Assembly (NCBI GenBank): GCA_963709295.1
Contig: CAVPVW010000005.1
Span: forward strand, 124,001-188,000
Reading direction: 5' to 3'
DNA: 64,000 nucleotides
Origin: JBGPQJ01 sp963709295
Lineage (GTDB): Bacteria > Chloroflexota > Anaerolineae > Anaerolineales > Villigracilaceae
Shown: piece by piece, positions 1-8,899 of the stretch
Layout: the number at the start of each line of letters is the position of its first letter
Position numbering within the stretch: position 1 is the stretch's first letter
Translations under genes and position numbers: made by a program
Notes under the pieces: generated by a model
Told to the model about the DNA's origin: nothing
Seen by the model: the letters and a program-made list of their open reading frames with translations, nothing else
Database searches by the model: none

Positions 1-1638
1 ACTGACCAGAATCGCATTTGTGTCACCCGGCTGGAGACCGCGGCCTTCGATGATCGGCGGATCAAGAAACCGTGTGCCGGCAGGCGGCGCGAGCAGGTAC
101 AAATTTTTGCTCTCCGAATTATCCGGGCGGACATAACGCGCCAGCGAAAAGTTCCATACTTCAGCCTGTTCCACGCCGGGGACAGTTTTCGCCTCGTTCA
201 ACAATCGCTCTGCCGGTATATATTCATCGATAATCAGCCAGGTGTCATAGTTCCAGAAACTGAACATCTCGTTTAGAGCCACATTTAGCGAGCTTCGCAG
301 GTTGACGATAGCCATAAAAACTGAACCTGCAAAGGTCAGGGTAATGAGAGAGAGGATCAGCCGACCTCGCTTACGGAAAGGATTGCGCAGAGCCAGCAAT
401 AGGTCACGGGTGAGCATGGGAAAGCGCCGAAGGAGAGCGTCCATGAGACCGGCGCCTCCCCAGACCTGGCTGATGCCATACTCGCTGAGTACTTTCGCCG
501 GGGAGAGTTTGGTTCCGTTTAGGATGGCAGGCGCGGCTGCGATGAGAGGAACCATCAACCCGACTCCGAGTTGGAACAGCAGAGATTCAAGGGTGAAGCC
601 TACTTCAGGAGGGTCGAAGTTAATCAATCCGGCAACAAAGGCAGCCAGGGCATTCGCTCCGATCATGCTAAGGGGAATGGCGATGAGGCAGGCAATCAAG
701 CCTAGTGATAGTACCATCCCGAAATACAATCCAGTGATCTGCCAGGAACGGGCACCGATGGCTTTCATGATGGCAATCTGACGTTCCTGTTGGGTTATTA
801 ACGCTGAAATGACATTAACCACAAGCAAGGCGCTCAGGACCATTGAAAGCACGGCCACCAGCCCGAGGAGAAGCGAAACCGTGGTGATGATGTAGTTAAG
901 TGGATGCTCGCCACGATTGGGCAGTGTTTTTTGGTAGACGGGTAATCCTTGACCTTCAATGTGATTTGCTGCTTTATCAGCAACTGCCAGGGAGAGGGAC
1001 GAATCGCTGGCGCTGACGTAGAGCTCGTTATAGCCTTCAGGTTCGCCCATCCAGCGGATGGTATCCATGCTGACATAGCCGTAGACCCAGCCTTCAAGAA
1101 ATGGCGGGATCCTGTAAAGGTCGTGGACACGGCCTGTGACGGTCAGGTGAAATTTCCGTCCATCTGGAGTTTTGACCAGGATCTGCTGGCCGGGTGTTAT
1201 TCCAAGGTAGGTCAAAGATGCGCGTTCCAATAAAACCTCGCCTTTTTGAGGTGGCCAGTTGCCGTCCTGTTCCCAAATGCGAAACAGACGCTGATCGTTA
1301 TAATCTTGCAAGGCGTAGAGACTCAGATCTCGCCAGACTTCGCCTTTTCCATCCAGCGAAATGCGCAACATAAGGAAACGGCGGCCTTCGGCGTCGGCTA
1401 CACCGCGCATATGACGAATGCTCTCAACAAAATCATCGTCCAAATTTGGTTCAGTCTGGAGAATTACATCAGCTGGACGCAGATCAGCATACTGTTGATT
1501 AAGCGATTCAGTGAGAGCCTGTTGCGAAATACCTGTGACGCCAATTGCAAAGACACCTGCAGCGATTGAGAGGACGATCAGGATGGTCCGTGAGCGGTTA
1601 TTCCACAGGTCGCGGTAGACTTTAACCCAGCGGGTCAT
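1..1638 (-). CDS. ABC transporter permease, FtsX/MacB type (3' part beyond window)
   Basis: An open frame of 546 codons runs from an ATG at 1638 to the window edge with no stop, so the C-terminus is missing. It begins with a membrane helix (residues about 17-36) followed by a roughly 200-residue periplasmic-type domain. Next come three helices (about 245-390) around the typical FtsX stretch ITQQERQIAIMKAIGA, and a second half starts near residue 440 with another helix. This is the layout of long two-module FtsX/MacB-like permeases. The start overlaps the stop of the ATPase gene by 4 bp (ATGA), so the two are translationally coupled and should form one exporter. Substrate (lipoprotein, peptide or drug) cannot be told from sequence. 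Confidence 0.85.
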   Translation of the reverse strand, partial: MTRWVKVYRDLWNNRSRTILIVLSIAAGVFAIGVTGISQQALTESLNQQYADLRPADVILQTEPNLDDDFVESIRHMRGVADAEGRRFLMLRISLDGKGEVWRDLSLYALQDYNDQRLFRIWEQDGNWPPQKGEVLLERASLTYLGITPGQQILVKTPDGRKFHLTVTGRVHDLYRIPPFLEGWVYGYVSMDTIRWMGEPEGYNELYVSASDSSLSLAVADKAANHIEGQGLPVYQKTLPNRGEHPLNYIITTVSLLLGLVAVLSMVLSALLVVNVISALITQQERQIAIMKAIGARSWQITGLYFGMVLSLGLIACLIAIPLSMIGANALAAFVAGLINFDPPEVGFTLESLLFQLGVGLMVPLIAAAPAILNGTKLSPAKVLSEYGISQVWGGAGLMDALLRRFPMLTRDLLLALRNPFRKRGRLILSLITLTFAGSVFMAIVNLRSSLNVALNEMFSFWNYDTWLIIDEYIPAERLLNEAKTVPGVEQAEVWNFSLARYVRPDNSESKNLYLLAPPAGTRFLDPPIIEGRGLQPGDTNAILVS

Positions 1639-2336
1639 TTATGCCCTCCGGTGGTATTGACATCATCCACGATAACTCCATCTGCGATGTGGAGTTGCCT
1701 CCCGGCCCGTCGGGCTAGATCGGGATCGTGGGTGACCATCAGGATGGTTTTTCCCAGGTTTGTGAGGCGCTCAAAGAGGGCAAAGACGGCAGCTGAAGTC
1801 TTGGAGTCGAGGTTGCCGGTTGGCTCGTCCGCGGCCAGGATGGGAGGATCGGTGGCCAAGGCGCGGGCGATGGCGACGCGCTGTTGCTGTCCCCCCGACA
1901 ATTTGGAGGGGAGTTTGTTGGCCTGGTCCTCGATTTCCATTAATGCCAGCAATTCTCTGGCGCGAGCGCGGCGTTCGATGAAGGATGGCGTGCCACAGAA
2001 ATCCATTGGCAGCATGACGTTTTCAAGCGAAGTCAGGGTGGGAAGCAGTTGAAAGAATTGAAACACCACGCCGATGGTGCGTCCACGCCAGATGGCAAGT
2101 TGGTTCTCTCCCAATTTCTCAATAGCTTCGCCGCCGACCAGGATTTCGCCTTCCGTGGGGCGGTCAAGTCCGGTGATCATGTTGATCAACGTGGTTTTTC
2201 CGCTGCCCGATTTTCCGATGATTGCGACGAACTCTCCCGCTTCGACATGCAGGTCAATGCCTTTCAATGCCATGAATAGCCCGGCGTCGGTTTGGTAGGC
2301 TTTGGTGACAACATTCAGGTCAATGAGATGGGGCAT
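1635..2336 (-). CDS. ABC transporter ATP-binding protein (LolD/MacB family)
   Basis: A 233-residue nucleotide-binding subunit of normal length. Visible motifs are Walker A GKSGSGKTT (about residues 41-49), the Q-loop region FQFFQLLPTL, the signature LSGGQQQR, Walker B with the catalytic Glu in LAADEPTGNLD, and the switch histidine in MVTHDPD. The PTGNLDS context is characteristic of the LolD/MacB/SalX class that pairs with FtsX-type permeases, which matches the gene it overlaps. A Shine-Dalgarno-like AAAGGA precedes the start, and the gene lies about 29 bp after the SDR gene, so it is probably part of that operon. It would energise the permease on the cytoplasmic side. Confidence 0.93.
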   Translation of the reverse strand: MPHLIDLNVVTKAYQTDAGLFMALKGIDLHVEAGEFVAIIGKSGSGKTTLINMITGLDRPTEGEILVGGEAIEKLGENQLAIWRGRTIGVVFQFFQLLPTLTSLENVMLPMDFCGTPSFIERRARARELLALMEIEDQANKLPSKLSGGQQQRVAIARALATDPPILAADEPTGNLDSKTSAAVFALFERLTNLGKTILMVTHDPDLARRAGRQLHIADGVIVDDVNTTGGHK

Positions 2337-2365
2337 GTGATTCCTTTCACAAAGGGCCGCCTAGT

Positions 2366-3207
2366 TTATAAATGCTGCGCGCTCTTTCGCTCCCGCCGGA
2401 CAGTTGCCAGGAGAAAGTTGATCACGATCCGGTCCAACAGCCCCGGAGAAAGAAGTTTGATCCAGGTGATCAAATAACCGAAACCCATCAGCACCTCGCG
2501 TTTCCTTCTGTACGCCGCCTGCAATGTGATCTCGGCGCAACGTTCAGCCGTCATCATTTTCTTCGAATAGATCGCCCGGCCTTGCGGACCTTTTGGTATG
2601 CCATCCTTGTTCATTTGCGCTTCGTGGAAACCAGTCACCACCCAGGAAGGACAGATGATAGTGACACTCACCCCATGCCTCGCCAATTCTATGCGCAGAG
2701 AGTTAAAGAAGCCATGCATGGCAAATTTACTGGCGACGTATTGCGAGTTGTAGGGAAGAGGCGCCTTTCCACCCAAGCTGGAGATCGCCACTATGCGCCC
2801 GCGGCTCTGTATCAAGTGAGGCAAGGCATGGTAGGTGCTATAGACCGCGCCGAAGAAATTCACATCCATGGTGTGCCGGAACAAGCGAAGGTCGGAGAAA
2901 TCCTCAAGCCGTGCGATTACTGCCAATCCAGCATTGTTGACCAGCATATCCAGCCGCCCGAACCGGTCGATTGTTTTATCTATCATCGCCTTGCACTGCG
3001 CCTCATCAGCAACGTCAGTCTGGATTACCAGCGCCTCACCTCCGAGCGAGCGGCACTCGGTTGCCGTCTGTTCCAGCAGGTCGGTGCGTCGGGCGGCGAG
3101 TACCACCTTTGCACCCTGGCTTGCCAGAATCAGAGCCAGCGATCTGCCAATTCCCGAAGAAGCTCCCGTTACAATCGCTATTGGTCGCGATAGGCTTCTG
3201 TTCTCAT
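2366..3207 (-). CDS. Short-chain dehydrogenase/reductase (start region frameshifted)
   Basis: NAD(P)-dependent oxidoreductase of the classical SDR fold. The nucleotide-binding TGASSGIG, the NNAG motif, a catalytic Ser in ISSLGGK and the YVASK (Tyr-x3-Lys) pair are all present. The uninterrupted frame begins only at a GTG inside the Rossmann fold (3106). Upstream, TGASSGIG is in the same frame, but no start codon is. An ATG at 3207 with an AGGAG ribosome site overlaps the stop of the preceding methyltransferase (ATGA) and gives MRTEAYRDQ, joining the SDR frame perfectly if one base is restored at about 3181. I read this as one gene with a single-base deletion. The substrate is unknown; hydrophobic C-terminal residues hint at membrane association. 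Confidence 0.8.
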
Positions 3208-3817
3208 AATACTCCTGAGGCTTTCAAACTCGATACAGTACATCCAGCCTTTCCAAAATTGAAGATGCGAATCTCAAGCATATCTTTGGGTACAAGATCG
3301 ACAGGTGGAACAATCGTTTCCCTCACCTTGCCAAAGGAACCTTTAAAGCCAGGAATGTACTTTTCGTAGCCTTGGGCTCCTTTTTCGGTTTCATCGGCAA
3401 TCAGGATGCGGGTTCCCGGTTTGGCAACGCGGATCATATCGTCGATGGCGGCCTTCTTGTCGCTGAAGAAGTTGATACCGCCCACATGGAAGACGCCCGC
3501 GAACGAATCATCCCTGAAAGGCAGCTGCTCACCATTGCCGAGGAAGAGATCCACGTCCCAGCAGTTCTTGGCTGCATAGCGCTGACAATTTTTGAGTTGC
3601 CCCAGAGAGATATCCAATCCGTAAACCTCACCCACATCTTGGCGTTTGATCAGATAGGGGAGGTTGACGCCCGGCCCGATGGAGACTTCCAGCACCTTGC
3701 CTCCCTGCGGTTCCAAACGGTCCGTGATCTCGCGACGACCGGTTTCCTCGTTCATCCCAATATACGCAAAAGCCATGCTCGAGAAGGCATGGTAAATGAC
3801 GAGAAGAGATCATACAT
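3204..3817 (-). CDS. Class I SAM-dependent methyltransferase (frameshifted near its start)
   Basis: The body carries the SAM-binding glycine motif in VLEVSIGPGVNLPYL, the acidic post-motif GLDIS, and NGEQLPFRDDSF typical of UbiE/COQ5-like methyltransferases. The longest open frame begins at 3776, but the frame beside it reads MYDLFSSFTMPSRAWLLRIL from an ATG at 3817 and continues naturally into MNEETGRREITDRL if one base is added near 3756. Only this restored start gives the usual N-terminal helix of the family. Its stop overlaps the SDR start by 4 bp. The substrate is unknown. Co-transcription with an SDR and an ABC exporter suggests modification and export of a small or lipid-like molecule, but that is inference. 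Confidence 0.8.
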
Positions 3818-4087
3818 CCGGCGATAACCGCCGGTTGTACCATCGAGGATTCGGTTTCTAAGAAATGAGGGATACTATTTGGAATTCGAATTTTGACTAG
3901 GCTGGTGGGCAGGTCAGTATTCCGTTATGAATATCACTTTTTTCTTCCAAGAAATTTCCAGATCCCAATGATAAGTTCGAGCAGACTATCAGGTTAAGAG
4001 GATGTTGGTTTCATGATCAGCTCCTTTCCTGGTCTTTGAAAATGAGCGCTGACCATACTGCGCTGCCATCGAAATGGCAACTGGTGA

Positions 4088-4399
4088 TTATTCTCCTTTG
4101 GTTATATGTTCTATTCCCTGCTGGAGCAGGGCAATAATATGGGGATCAATGAGACTGTAAAAAACTTCCTTTCCTTCCCTTCGAGAATGGACCAGCCGCA
4201 TCTGCCTTAACCCTCGCATGTGGTGGGAAACTGCTGATTCGCTGATGCCGACCATCTCTGCCAGTTCCGAGACATTGACTTCTCTTGTCATTAAGGCTGA
4301 CATAATCCGCACGCGGCTGGTGTCACTGAACGAGCGAAAGAGTTCCGCGACATGGGCTGCGCTGTGTTCATCCAGGGCAATTCTATTATTATTGGCCAT
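4088..4399 (-). CDS. ArsR/SmtB-family metalloregulatory repressor
   Basis: A 103-residue winged-helix repressor. The recognition helix region reads SELAEMVGISESAVSHHMRG, followed by the beta-wing HSRREGKEVFYSL. There is no Cys in helix alpha-3, so an ArsR-type arsenic site is absent. The C-terminal helix keeps Asp-x-His-x10-His (DPHIIALLQQGIEH), which is most of the alpha-5 zinc/cobalt site of SmtB and CzrA; the last ligand position is Lys rather than Glu or His. It is divergent from the hydrolase operon, and a TGAA-N6-TTCA operator sits just upstream of its own start, so it is expected to autoregulate and perhaps control the divergent genes. Confidence 0.9.
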   Translation of the reverse strand: MANNNRIALDEHSAAHVAELFRSFSDTSRVRIMSALMTREVNVSELAEMVGISESAVSHHMRGLRQMRLVHSRREGKEVFYSLIDPHIIALLQQGIEHITKGE

Positions 4400-4413
4400 A
4401 TTATCTCAATATA

Positions 4414-4427
4414 TGAACATATATTCA
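4414..4427. promoter_or_regulatory. ArsR/SmtB-type operator
   Basis: The sequence TGAACATATATTCA is an inverted repeat TGAA-N6-TTCA embedded in an AT-rich tract, the half-site arrangement known for SmtB/CzrA operators. It lies between the arsR -10 element and the arsR start, so binding would block transcription of arsR. Confidence 0.65.
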
Positions 4428-4441
4428 GGTGTTATATATAT

Positions 4442-4469
4442 ATTATACAACAAAATTTTTGATTTACAA
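4442..4469 (-). promoter_or_regulatory. Putative sigma-70 promoter of the arsR-type gene
   Basis: Read on the minus strand there is TTGTAA (4464-4469), a 16-bp spacer and a perfect TATAAT (4442-4447). It precedes the TGAA-N6-TTCA operator and the repressor start at 4399. Confidence 0.6.
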
Positions 4470-4490
4470 CCCTGCAATTTGCCTGGAGCA

Positions 4491-4519
4491 TTGACATCCC
4501 TCTCAAGCGTCCATACAAT
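4491..4519 (+). promoter_or_regulatory. Near-consensus sigma-70 promoter of the hydrolase operon
   Basis: A perfect -35 TTGACA (4491-4496), a 17-bp spacer and TACAAT (4514-4519) lie 21 bp before the ATG at 4541. The 5' leader would be only about 15 nt. The operator at 4414-4427 lies roughly 65 bp upstream of the -35, so direct repression of this promoter is less certain than autoregulation. Confidence 0.7.
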
Positions 4520-4540
4520 AGATAAACCAGCCGCGAAGCC

Positions 4541-5219
4541 ATGACTAGAGAGATCAAAGAGCTTTATTTTTCACCCCAGTCGATAGAAGCCAAGGCGTTG
4601 GAGATGTTACAGGCTGCTAAGGCTGGACAGCGAAACGGAAAATTCGCCTATCATCCAGACAAGTCTGCATTGCTTGTTCTGGATATGCAATCCTATTTTC
4701 TGGATGAATCGTCCCATGCATTCGTCCCGAGCGGCAAAACGATTATCCCGAGAATCAACGGTCTGATTGACGCCTTTAATAAACTTCAGCGCCCGATAAT
4801 TTTCACGCGACACATCAACACTGCAGAAAATTCACAACTCATGACTTCGTGGTGGCGGCAAATCATTGCCCCGGATAATCCATTAAGCCACATTGTGCCT
4901 GAATTGGATCCATTGAGCGGAATTGTTGTGGAGAAGAGTCAGTATGATGCATTCTTCAACACGAATTTGGAAGACTCCCTGCGGGATAAGGGAGTGAAAC
5001 AGGTCGTGATCAGCGGGGTGATGACCCACCTGTGCTGTGAGACCACTGCGCGATCCGCGTTCATGCGTGGATTTGAAGTCTTCTTCCTGGTGGATGGAAC
5101 AGCCACCTACAACGAGAAATTTCATCATGGCGAGCCTGACCAATCTTTCACATGGATTTGCGGAGCTAAAGCTGGTGCATGACATCCTGTCTGCCCTTCA
5201 GGGTAGTCAACATGTCTGA
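4541..5219 (+). CDS. Isochorismatase-like cysteine hydrolase (C-terminus frameshifted)
   Basis: Member of the isochorismatase/nicotinamidase fold. The catalytic triad positions are visible: Asp in LVLDMQSYF, Lys in VVEKSQYDAF, and Cys in GVMTHLCCETTAR, which also supplies the family's cis-peptide region. The open frame stops at 5182 with an unnatural tail. The neighbouring frame reads MASLTNLSHGFAELKLVHDI, which is the expected family C-terminus, so one base is gained or lost near 5125 and the real stop is at 5217-5219. That restored end overlaps the start of the flavoprotein gene by 8 bp, which supports the correction. The substrate is not predictable beyond an amide or vinyl-ether-type hydrolysis. 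Confidence 0.85.
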
Positions 5220-6098
5220 TGTTCTGATTGTCGGCGCAGGACCTGCCGGCTTGGCCGCTGCCTTGCAGCTAAAACGCTATGGAATCGATGCCACCTTGAT
5301 CGAGCGCGGGCGGGTTGGAGGATTACTCAACAATGCCAATCTTGTTGAAAATTATCCCGGTTTTCCAGGCGGCATCTCAGGGGTGAATCTCATCGAATTG
5401 TTCTCCGAGCAGGTAACCCGGATTGGAGTCGAAATAACCTGCGATGAGGTGGTATCTCTGGATTACTCAAATGGCAATTTTCTAGCTTCCGGGAGGCAAG
5501 GGCAATTATTCGGCCCCAGTTGCGATCATCGCTTCCGGGACGAGGGGGAAGTTTCCAGAGGGAATTCATAATTCCTGAAGCGATTAAGAGTATGGTGATG
5601 ACAGAAATTCTCCCAATCATCTCTGCAGAGAATAAAAGGATCATGATCGTCGGGGCAGGGGATCTGGCTTTCGATTACGCTTTGAATCTGGGGCGTAAGA
5701 ATAAGGTGGAAATCCTAAATCGCACTGAAGAAGTCAAATGCCTCCCATTGCTTTGGGACCGAGTTCAAAACATTTCCAGTGTAAAATATTGGGACCAAAC
5801 ACAATTGGAGTATGTGCAACCTGGGTTAAAAGGAGAAATAATCCTTACCACGGTCTCACCTTCAGGCAGGCAGGAATTCCCTTGTGATTATTTGGTTTTC
5901 GCCATTGGTCGTGAACCCTGCCTGGATTTCATTACCACAGAATTACACAAGAAAAGGACTATCCTCGAGCAAGAGGGAAAGCTATCTTTTATCGGTGATG
6001 TCGGAAATGGAATATTCAGGCAGGCTGCAATTGCTGTGGGTGATGGAATAGCTGGTGCCATGAAAGTGTATAAAACTTTAGAGGAGATGAAGCAATGA
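5212..6098 (+). CDS. Thioredoxin-reductase-like FAD/NAD(P)-binding oxidoreductase (two frameshifts)
   Basis: The N-terminus VLIVGAGPAGLAAALQL is a FAD-binding Rossmann motif, followed by GRVGGLLNNANLVENYPGFP typical of the TrxB/AhpF family. The middle third (about 5500-5566) is in a second frame, where VAIIASGTRGKFPEGI gives the expected second FAD segment. The last third is in a third frame: IMIVGAGDLAFDYALNL is the NAD(P)-binding site and SFIGDVGNGIFRQAAIAVGDG the C-terminal FAD contact. I see no CxxC redox pair between the two nucleotide-binding halves, so it is probably a non-disulfide reductase donating electrons to a partner. The start ATG is at 5212. The stop overlaps the next gene by 4 bp (ATGA). 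Confidence 0.82.
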
Positions 6099-7052
6099 AA
6101 GTTGTCGCCAGTGCCGGACGAGAAGACATCGCCGTTGTGTATGTCGTTGAATTCGAAAACGGAAAACTTGCCGAATGTGTTGAGTCCTTGCAGCCGCCTC
6201 TACCGCGCGACCAAAAGTGGGTCCTGCTGGTTTCCACCATGTTCGGCTGCCCGGTCAAGTGCAAGATGTGCGATGCGGGCGGATACTTCGAGGGGAAGCT
6301 AGACAAGAAGGATATACTCGATCAAATCGATTTCCTGGTCAAAAAACGATATCCGGGAGGCGTTATTCCTGTTGGCAACTTCAAGATCCAGTTCGCCCGG
6401 ATGGGCGAACCTGCCCTGAACATGAATGTGCTCGATGTCTTGGATGAACTTCCCGGCCGATACAAGGCTCCAGGTTTATTGCCGTCCCTATCCACCATTG
6501 GACCTCGCGGAACGGACCAATTCTTTGAACGACTATTGACGATCAAGCAGAAACATTATTCGGGCGGAAAGTTCCAATTCCAGTTTTCGCTGCATACCAC
6601 CGATGAAAAAATACGGGACGAGATCATCCCGGTCCGAAAATGGAATTTCATCGACCTCGCCCGCTATGGCGAACAGTTTTACCAACCTGGAGACCGCAAG
6701 ATCACCCTGAATTTTGCCCTGGCGAAAGGGAATCCGCTGGAACCTGATGTGCTGCTTCGGTATTTCGATCCAGCCCGTTACCTGGTCAAGATCACGCCTC
6801 TGAATCCCACGCACAATGCAGAAAAACATGGCTTGGATTCGCATCTCGTCCTTCAGGACATCGACGGAGGAAGTTTCGGATGATACAGTCCGTCGCCTGG
6901 AACAAGCCGGCTATCAGGTGATTGTCAGCATTGGCGAATTGGAGGAGAATGCCATCGGGAGCAATTGCGGACAATATGTCCTTAGACATTTACAAGCTCA
7001 AAAATCCCTCCAGGATGCCTATTCCTATGACCTTCAGGATTTCACTGGATAA
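6095..7052 (+). CDS. RlmN/Cfr-like radical SAM enzyme (frameshift near 3' end)
   Basis: The iron-sulfur motif CPVKCKMC (Cys-x3-Cys-x2-Cys) lies at about residues 48-55, after a short N-terminal domain. Further on are VGNFKIQFARMGEPALN, matching the RlmN/Cfr 'GEP' region, and, after a frame change near 6862-6875, VSIGELEENAIGSNCGQYV. The latter holds the conserved C-terminal Cys that RlmN and Cfr use as a covalent methyl carrier. Length (about 318 residues when restored) is slightly below RlmN (350-390), and the N-terminal tRNA/rRNA-binding domain is short. So it is a methyl-synthase-like relative whose substrate need not be rRNA. It is the last gene of an operon with the hydrolase and flavoprotein. 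Confidence 0.8.
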
Positions 7053-7188
7053 ACTTGCTTCGCCATCGTTATGGATTTTGTGCCCCTAGCTTGCACCCTA
7101 TGGGCAAGGAGATTCGAATAAAATCCCCTCGATAGATATACAAATAACCACATAGGAACGAAGGACACAAAGAAAAACATCGAAATTA

Positions 7189-7213
7189 AGAGACCAGCTA
7201 AGTGCTGGTCTCT
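7189..7213. terminator. Stem-loop between radical SAM gene and island
   Basis: Perfect 10-bp stem AGAGACCAGC / GCTGGTCTCT with a 5-nt loop. The trailing T run is short (TTTG), so it is only a possible terminator for the plus-strand operon ending at 7052. Confidence 0.45.
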
Positions 7214-7253
7214 TTGATGATGGAGGGGTGGGAGTAGGTTTCCCTTTAGAGAG

Positions 7254-7270
7254 GTGCCCCCACGGAGATT
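7254..7270. other. attL core: duplicated 3' end of tRNA-Glu
   Basis: GTGCCCCCACGGAGATT is identical to 26724-26740, the 3' acceptor and T-arm part of tRNA-Glu (minus strand), and GAA is shared one base further on. The copies face the same way and bracket about 19.5 kb. Confidence 0.7.
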
Positions 7271-7276
7271 TGAATA

Positions 7277-8894
7277 TCATCCCCTCAATGGGGGCTCCGG
7301 CTTAAATATAAAACCGCCTGATGGCGGTCTCTTTTGTGCCCCCACATCGGGGCTGTTATTACGGGAGGTATTGCCGTCAACAGGATAAGTATACCAGATT
7401 CGACCTCGTTCATATCCCAGCTCGACTTTGGTCACAAAACGGGCTAGAAGAGCCCGTAGTGCCCGTAGATCGTTTGTTTGCATGAGTTCGGCAAATTGTC
7501 CTCGCCACATATCTAAAACTAATGAGATTGCCTCCGGGGTGATCTCTATCTTTGAAGCATCACGCCTGGCTTCGACCAACCTAATCTCAGATTTTGTATG
7601 TGCGCGTTCTGCTTGGCGTTGTCTAAGTCTCACAATAGCATCGTTGTTATCCATTTCCCCAGACTTTACGAGATCAAGTAGGCGCTGAATACCTCGATCC
7701 AAATTATCAAGCAAGGCTTGTTTAAGTGTGATCTCTTGGTCAAGGCTTGAAGTATCGTTCATCTGTTCGCGTGCTTCTTCAATGAGTTCCTCTAAGAACG
7801 CTGGGGTGAGGATTCGATTTAGGATCGTATCGAGTATCACTCGATCTGCCCGGCGTGCATTAACACGGCGTGACTTACAGGATTTTTCTATGCCTCGCTC
7901 GAGGTCTCTCACTCCGCAGGCATAATAAGCCCATTTCCGATTCTCTCTGCCTTTGTGATGGACCATGGCTGCGCCGCATTCCATACAGGTGGCCAGACCT
8001 GAAAGTAAAGAGGGATATGCATTGCGCCGAGGATGCGATATGCCTAATCCGCCTGGATAAGCATGCATTCTTTTTTGAACGGCTTCCCACATTTCCAAAG
8101 TTACTGCGGGCTCATGGTGGTTCGATACCTCAAGGTCACCGAACTTTTGAATTCCAAGATAAGTTTTATTTGTGAAGAACGTTTGCCAGCAATTGATCGT
8201 TCGATATATTTTTCCTCCAGTAGCTTTTTGAATGTCAGAGTAAGTACGACCTTCAGCCCGCATTTTCCAAGCTAGTTTTACGAGGTCCCATAATTCAGGA
8301 TTAGGGACCCATTTGGAGACTATACGAGGGGTATGGTCCCGCTTTTCTCCGATCACAACCTTTTCTGCTTTATACCCTCGAGGTGGAAAACCTCCGGATG
8401 AATAACCTTTTCTTACCAGGTCGTTCAAACTGCGTTTTACATCCCGTGAGGTTTGTCGTCTTTTTTTCTTCGTTGGCAATATCTATTATTTTCTCTACTA
8501 CACGTGACCATGGTCCCTCAGGGATTGGATCGGTTAGAGAGTGAATTGCTATTTTCTGCCTTCGTAGGATGGATTTGAAATAATCAGAGTCATCTATATC
8601 ACGCGAGAAGCGAGCGAAATTCCATATAAGCAAACCGACGGGGCGATTAGTTACTTCTTTCGATGCATCGATCATGGCATTGAATTGATCCCTGCCCTCG
8701 GTACTGCCTCCAGACTTGGCAATATCTGAAAAGAAACGGACAAGGATGAGGTTGTGCCTTTTGCAGTATTTCAATATTTCTGCTTCTTGCTGGGTTGTAC
8801 TTTGCTCTTGAGCTGTCCCACCAGAATCGCGTACATAAGCCCAAACCAAAGAGCCAGGTGGAATTGTGGAGGGGGGAGAGATGTAGTCAGGCAT
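7277..8894 (-). CDS. Large serine recombinase / site-specific integrase (frameshift in A-run)
   Basis: The N-terminal resolvase domain (about residues 1-150) has the serine-recombinase layout VWAYVRDSGGTAQEQST and the later GLLIWNFARFSRD, in which the catalytic Ser (in RDSGG) and Arg residues lie. A run of seven A/T (8461-8467) carries one extra base; dropping it joins NEEKKR to QTSRDVKRSL and on into the recombinase DNA-binding domain. That domain holds a zinc-ribbon motif (CMECGAAM ... YYACG ... SCKSR) and a long coiled coil, both typical of large serine integrases. Restored length is about 538 residues. It lies directly at the tRNA-Glu repeat, so it is the probable integrase of the island. 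The preceding regulatory gene ends 5 bp before its start. Confidence 0.88.
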
Positions 8895-8899
8895 AATGT

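Larger units (their letters stand above)
7053..7276. other. Left junction of genomic island (attL region)
   Basis: A 224-bp gene-free stretch between the chromosomal radical SAM gene and the island recombinase. It holds a stem-loop (7189-7213) and two imperfect 26-bp direct repeats described separately. The segment 7254-7270 repeats 17 bp of the 3' end of the tRNA-Glu gene at 26725-26797 in the same orientation, as expected for one half of a site-specific insertion into that tRNA. Confidence 0.7.
7108..7289. repeat. Pair of 26-bp imperfect direct repeats at the island end
   Basis: 7108-7133 and 7264-7289 share the pattern GGAGATT-N-GAATA-N2-ATCCCCTC-N-AT, with 22 of 26 positions identical. 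Both are preceded by GTGCCCC. The second copy overlaps the tRNA-Glu 3'-end repeat, so the first may be the scar of an earlier insertion or the crossover site of a tandem element. Confidence 0.55.

Noticed and set aside
3927..4014. Tiny minus-strand ORF with a good ribosome site (GGAAAGGAG) at 4014
   Set aside because: It stops after six codons. The same frame continues with a short hydrophobic stretch, but an in-frame stop makes a gene unconvincing.
7336..7352. Third GTGCCCCCAC occurrence inside the recombinase gene end as a further att site
   Set aside because: Only 10 bp match, and the sequence diverges at once from the tRNA.
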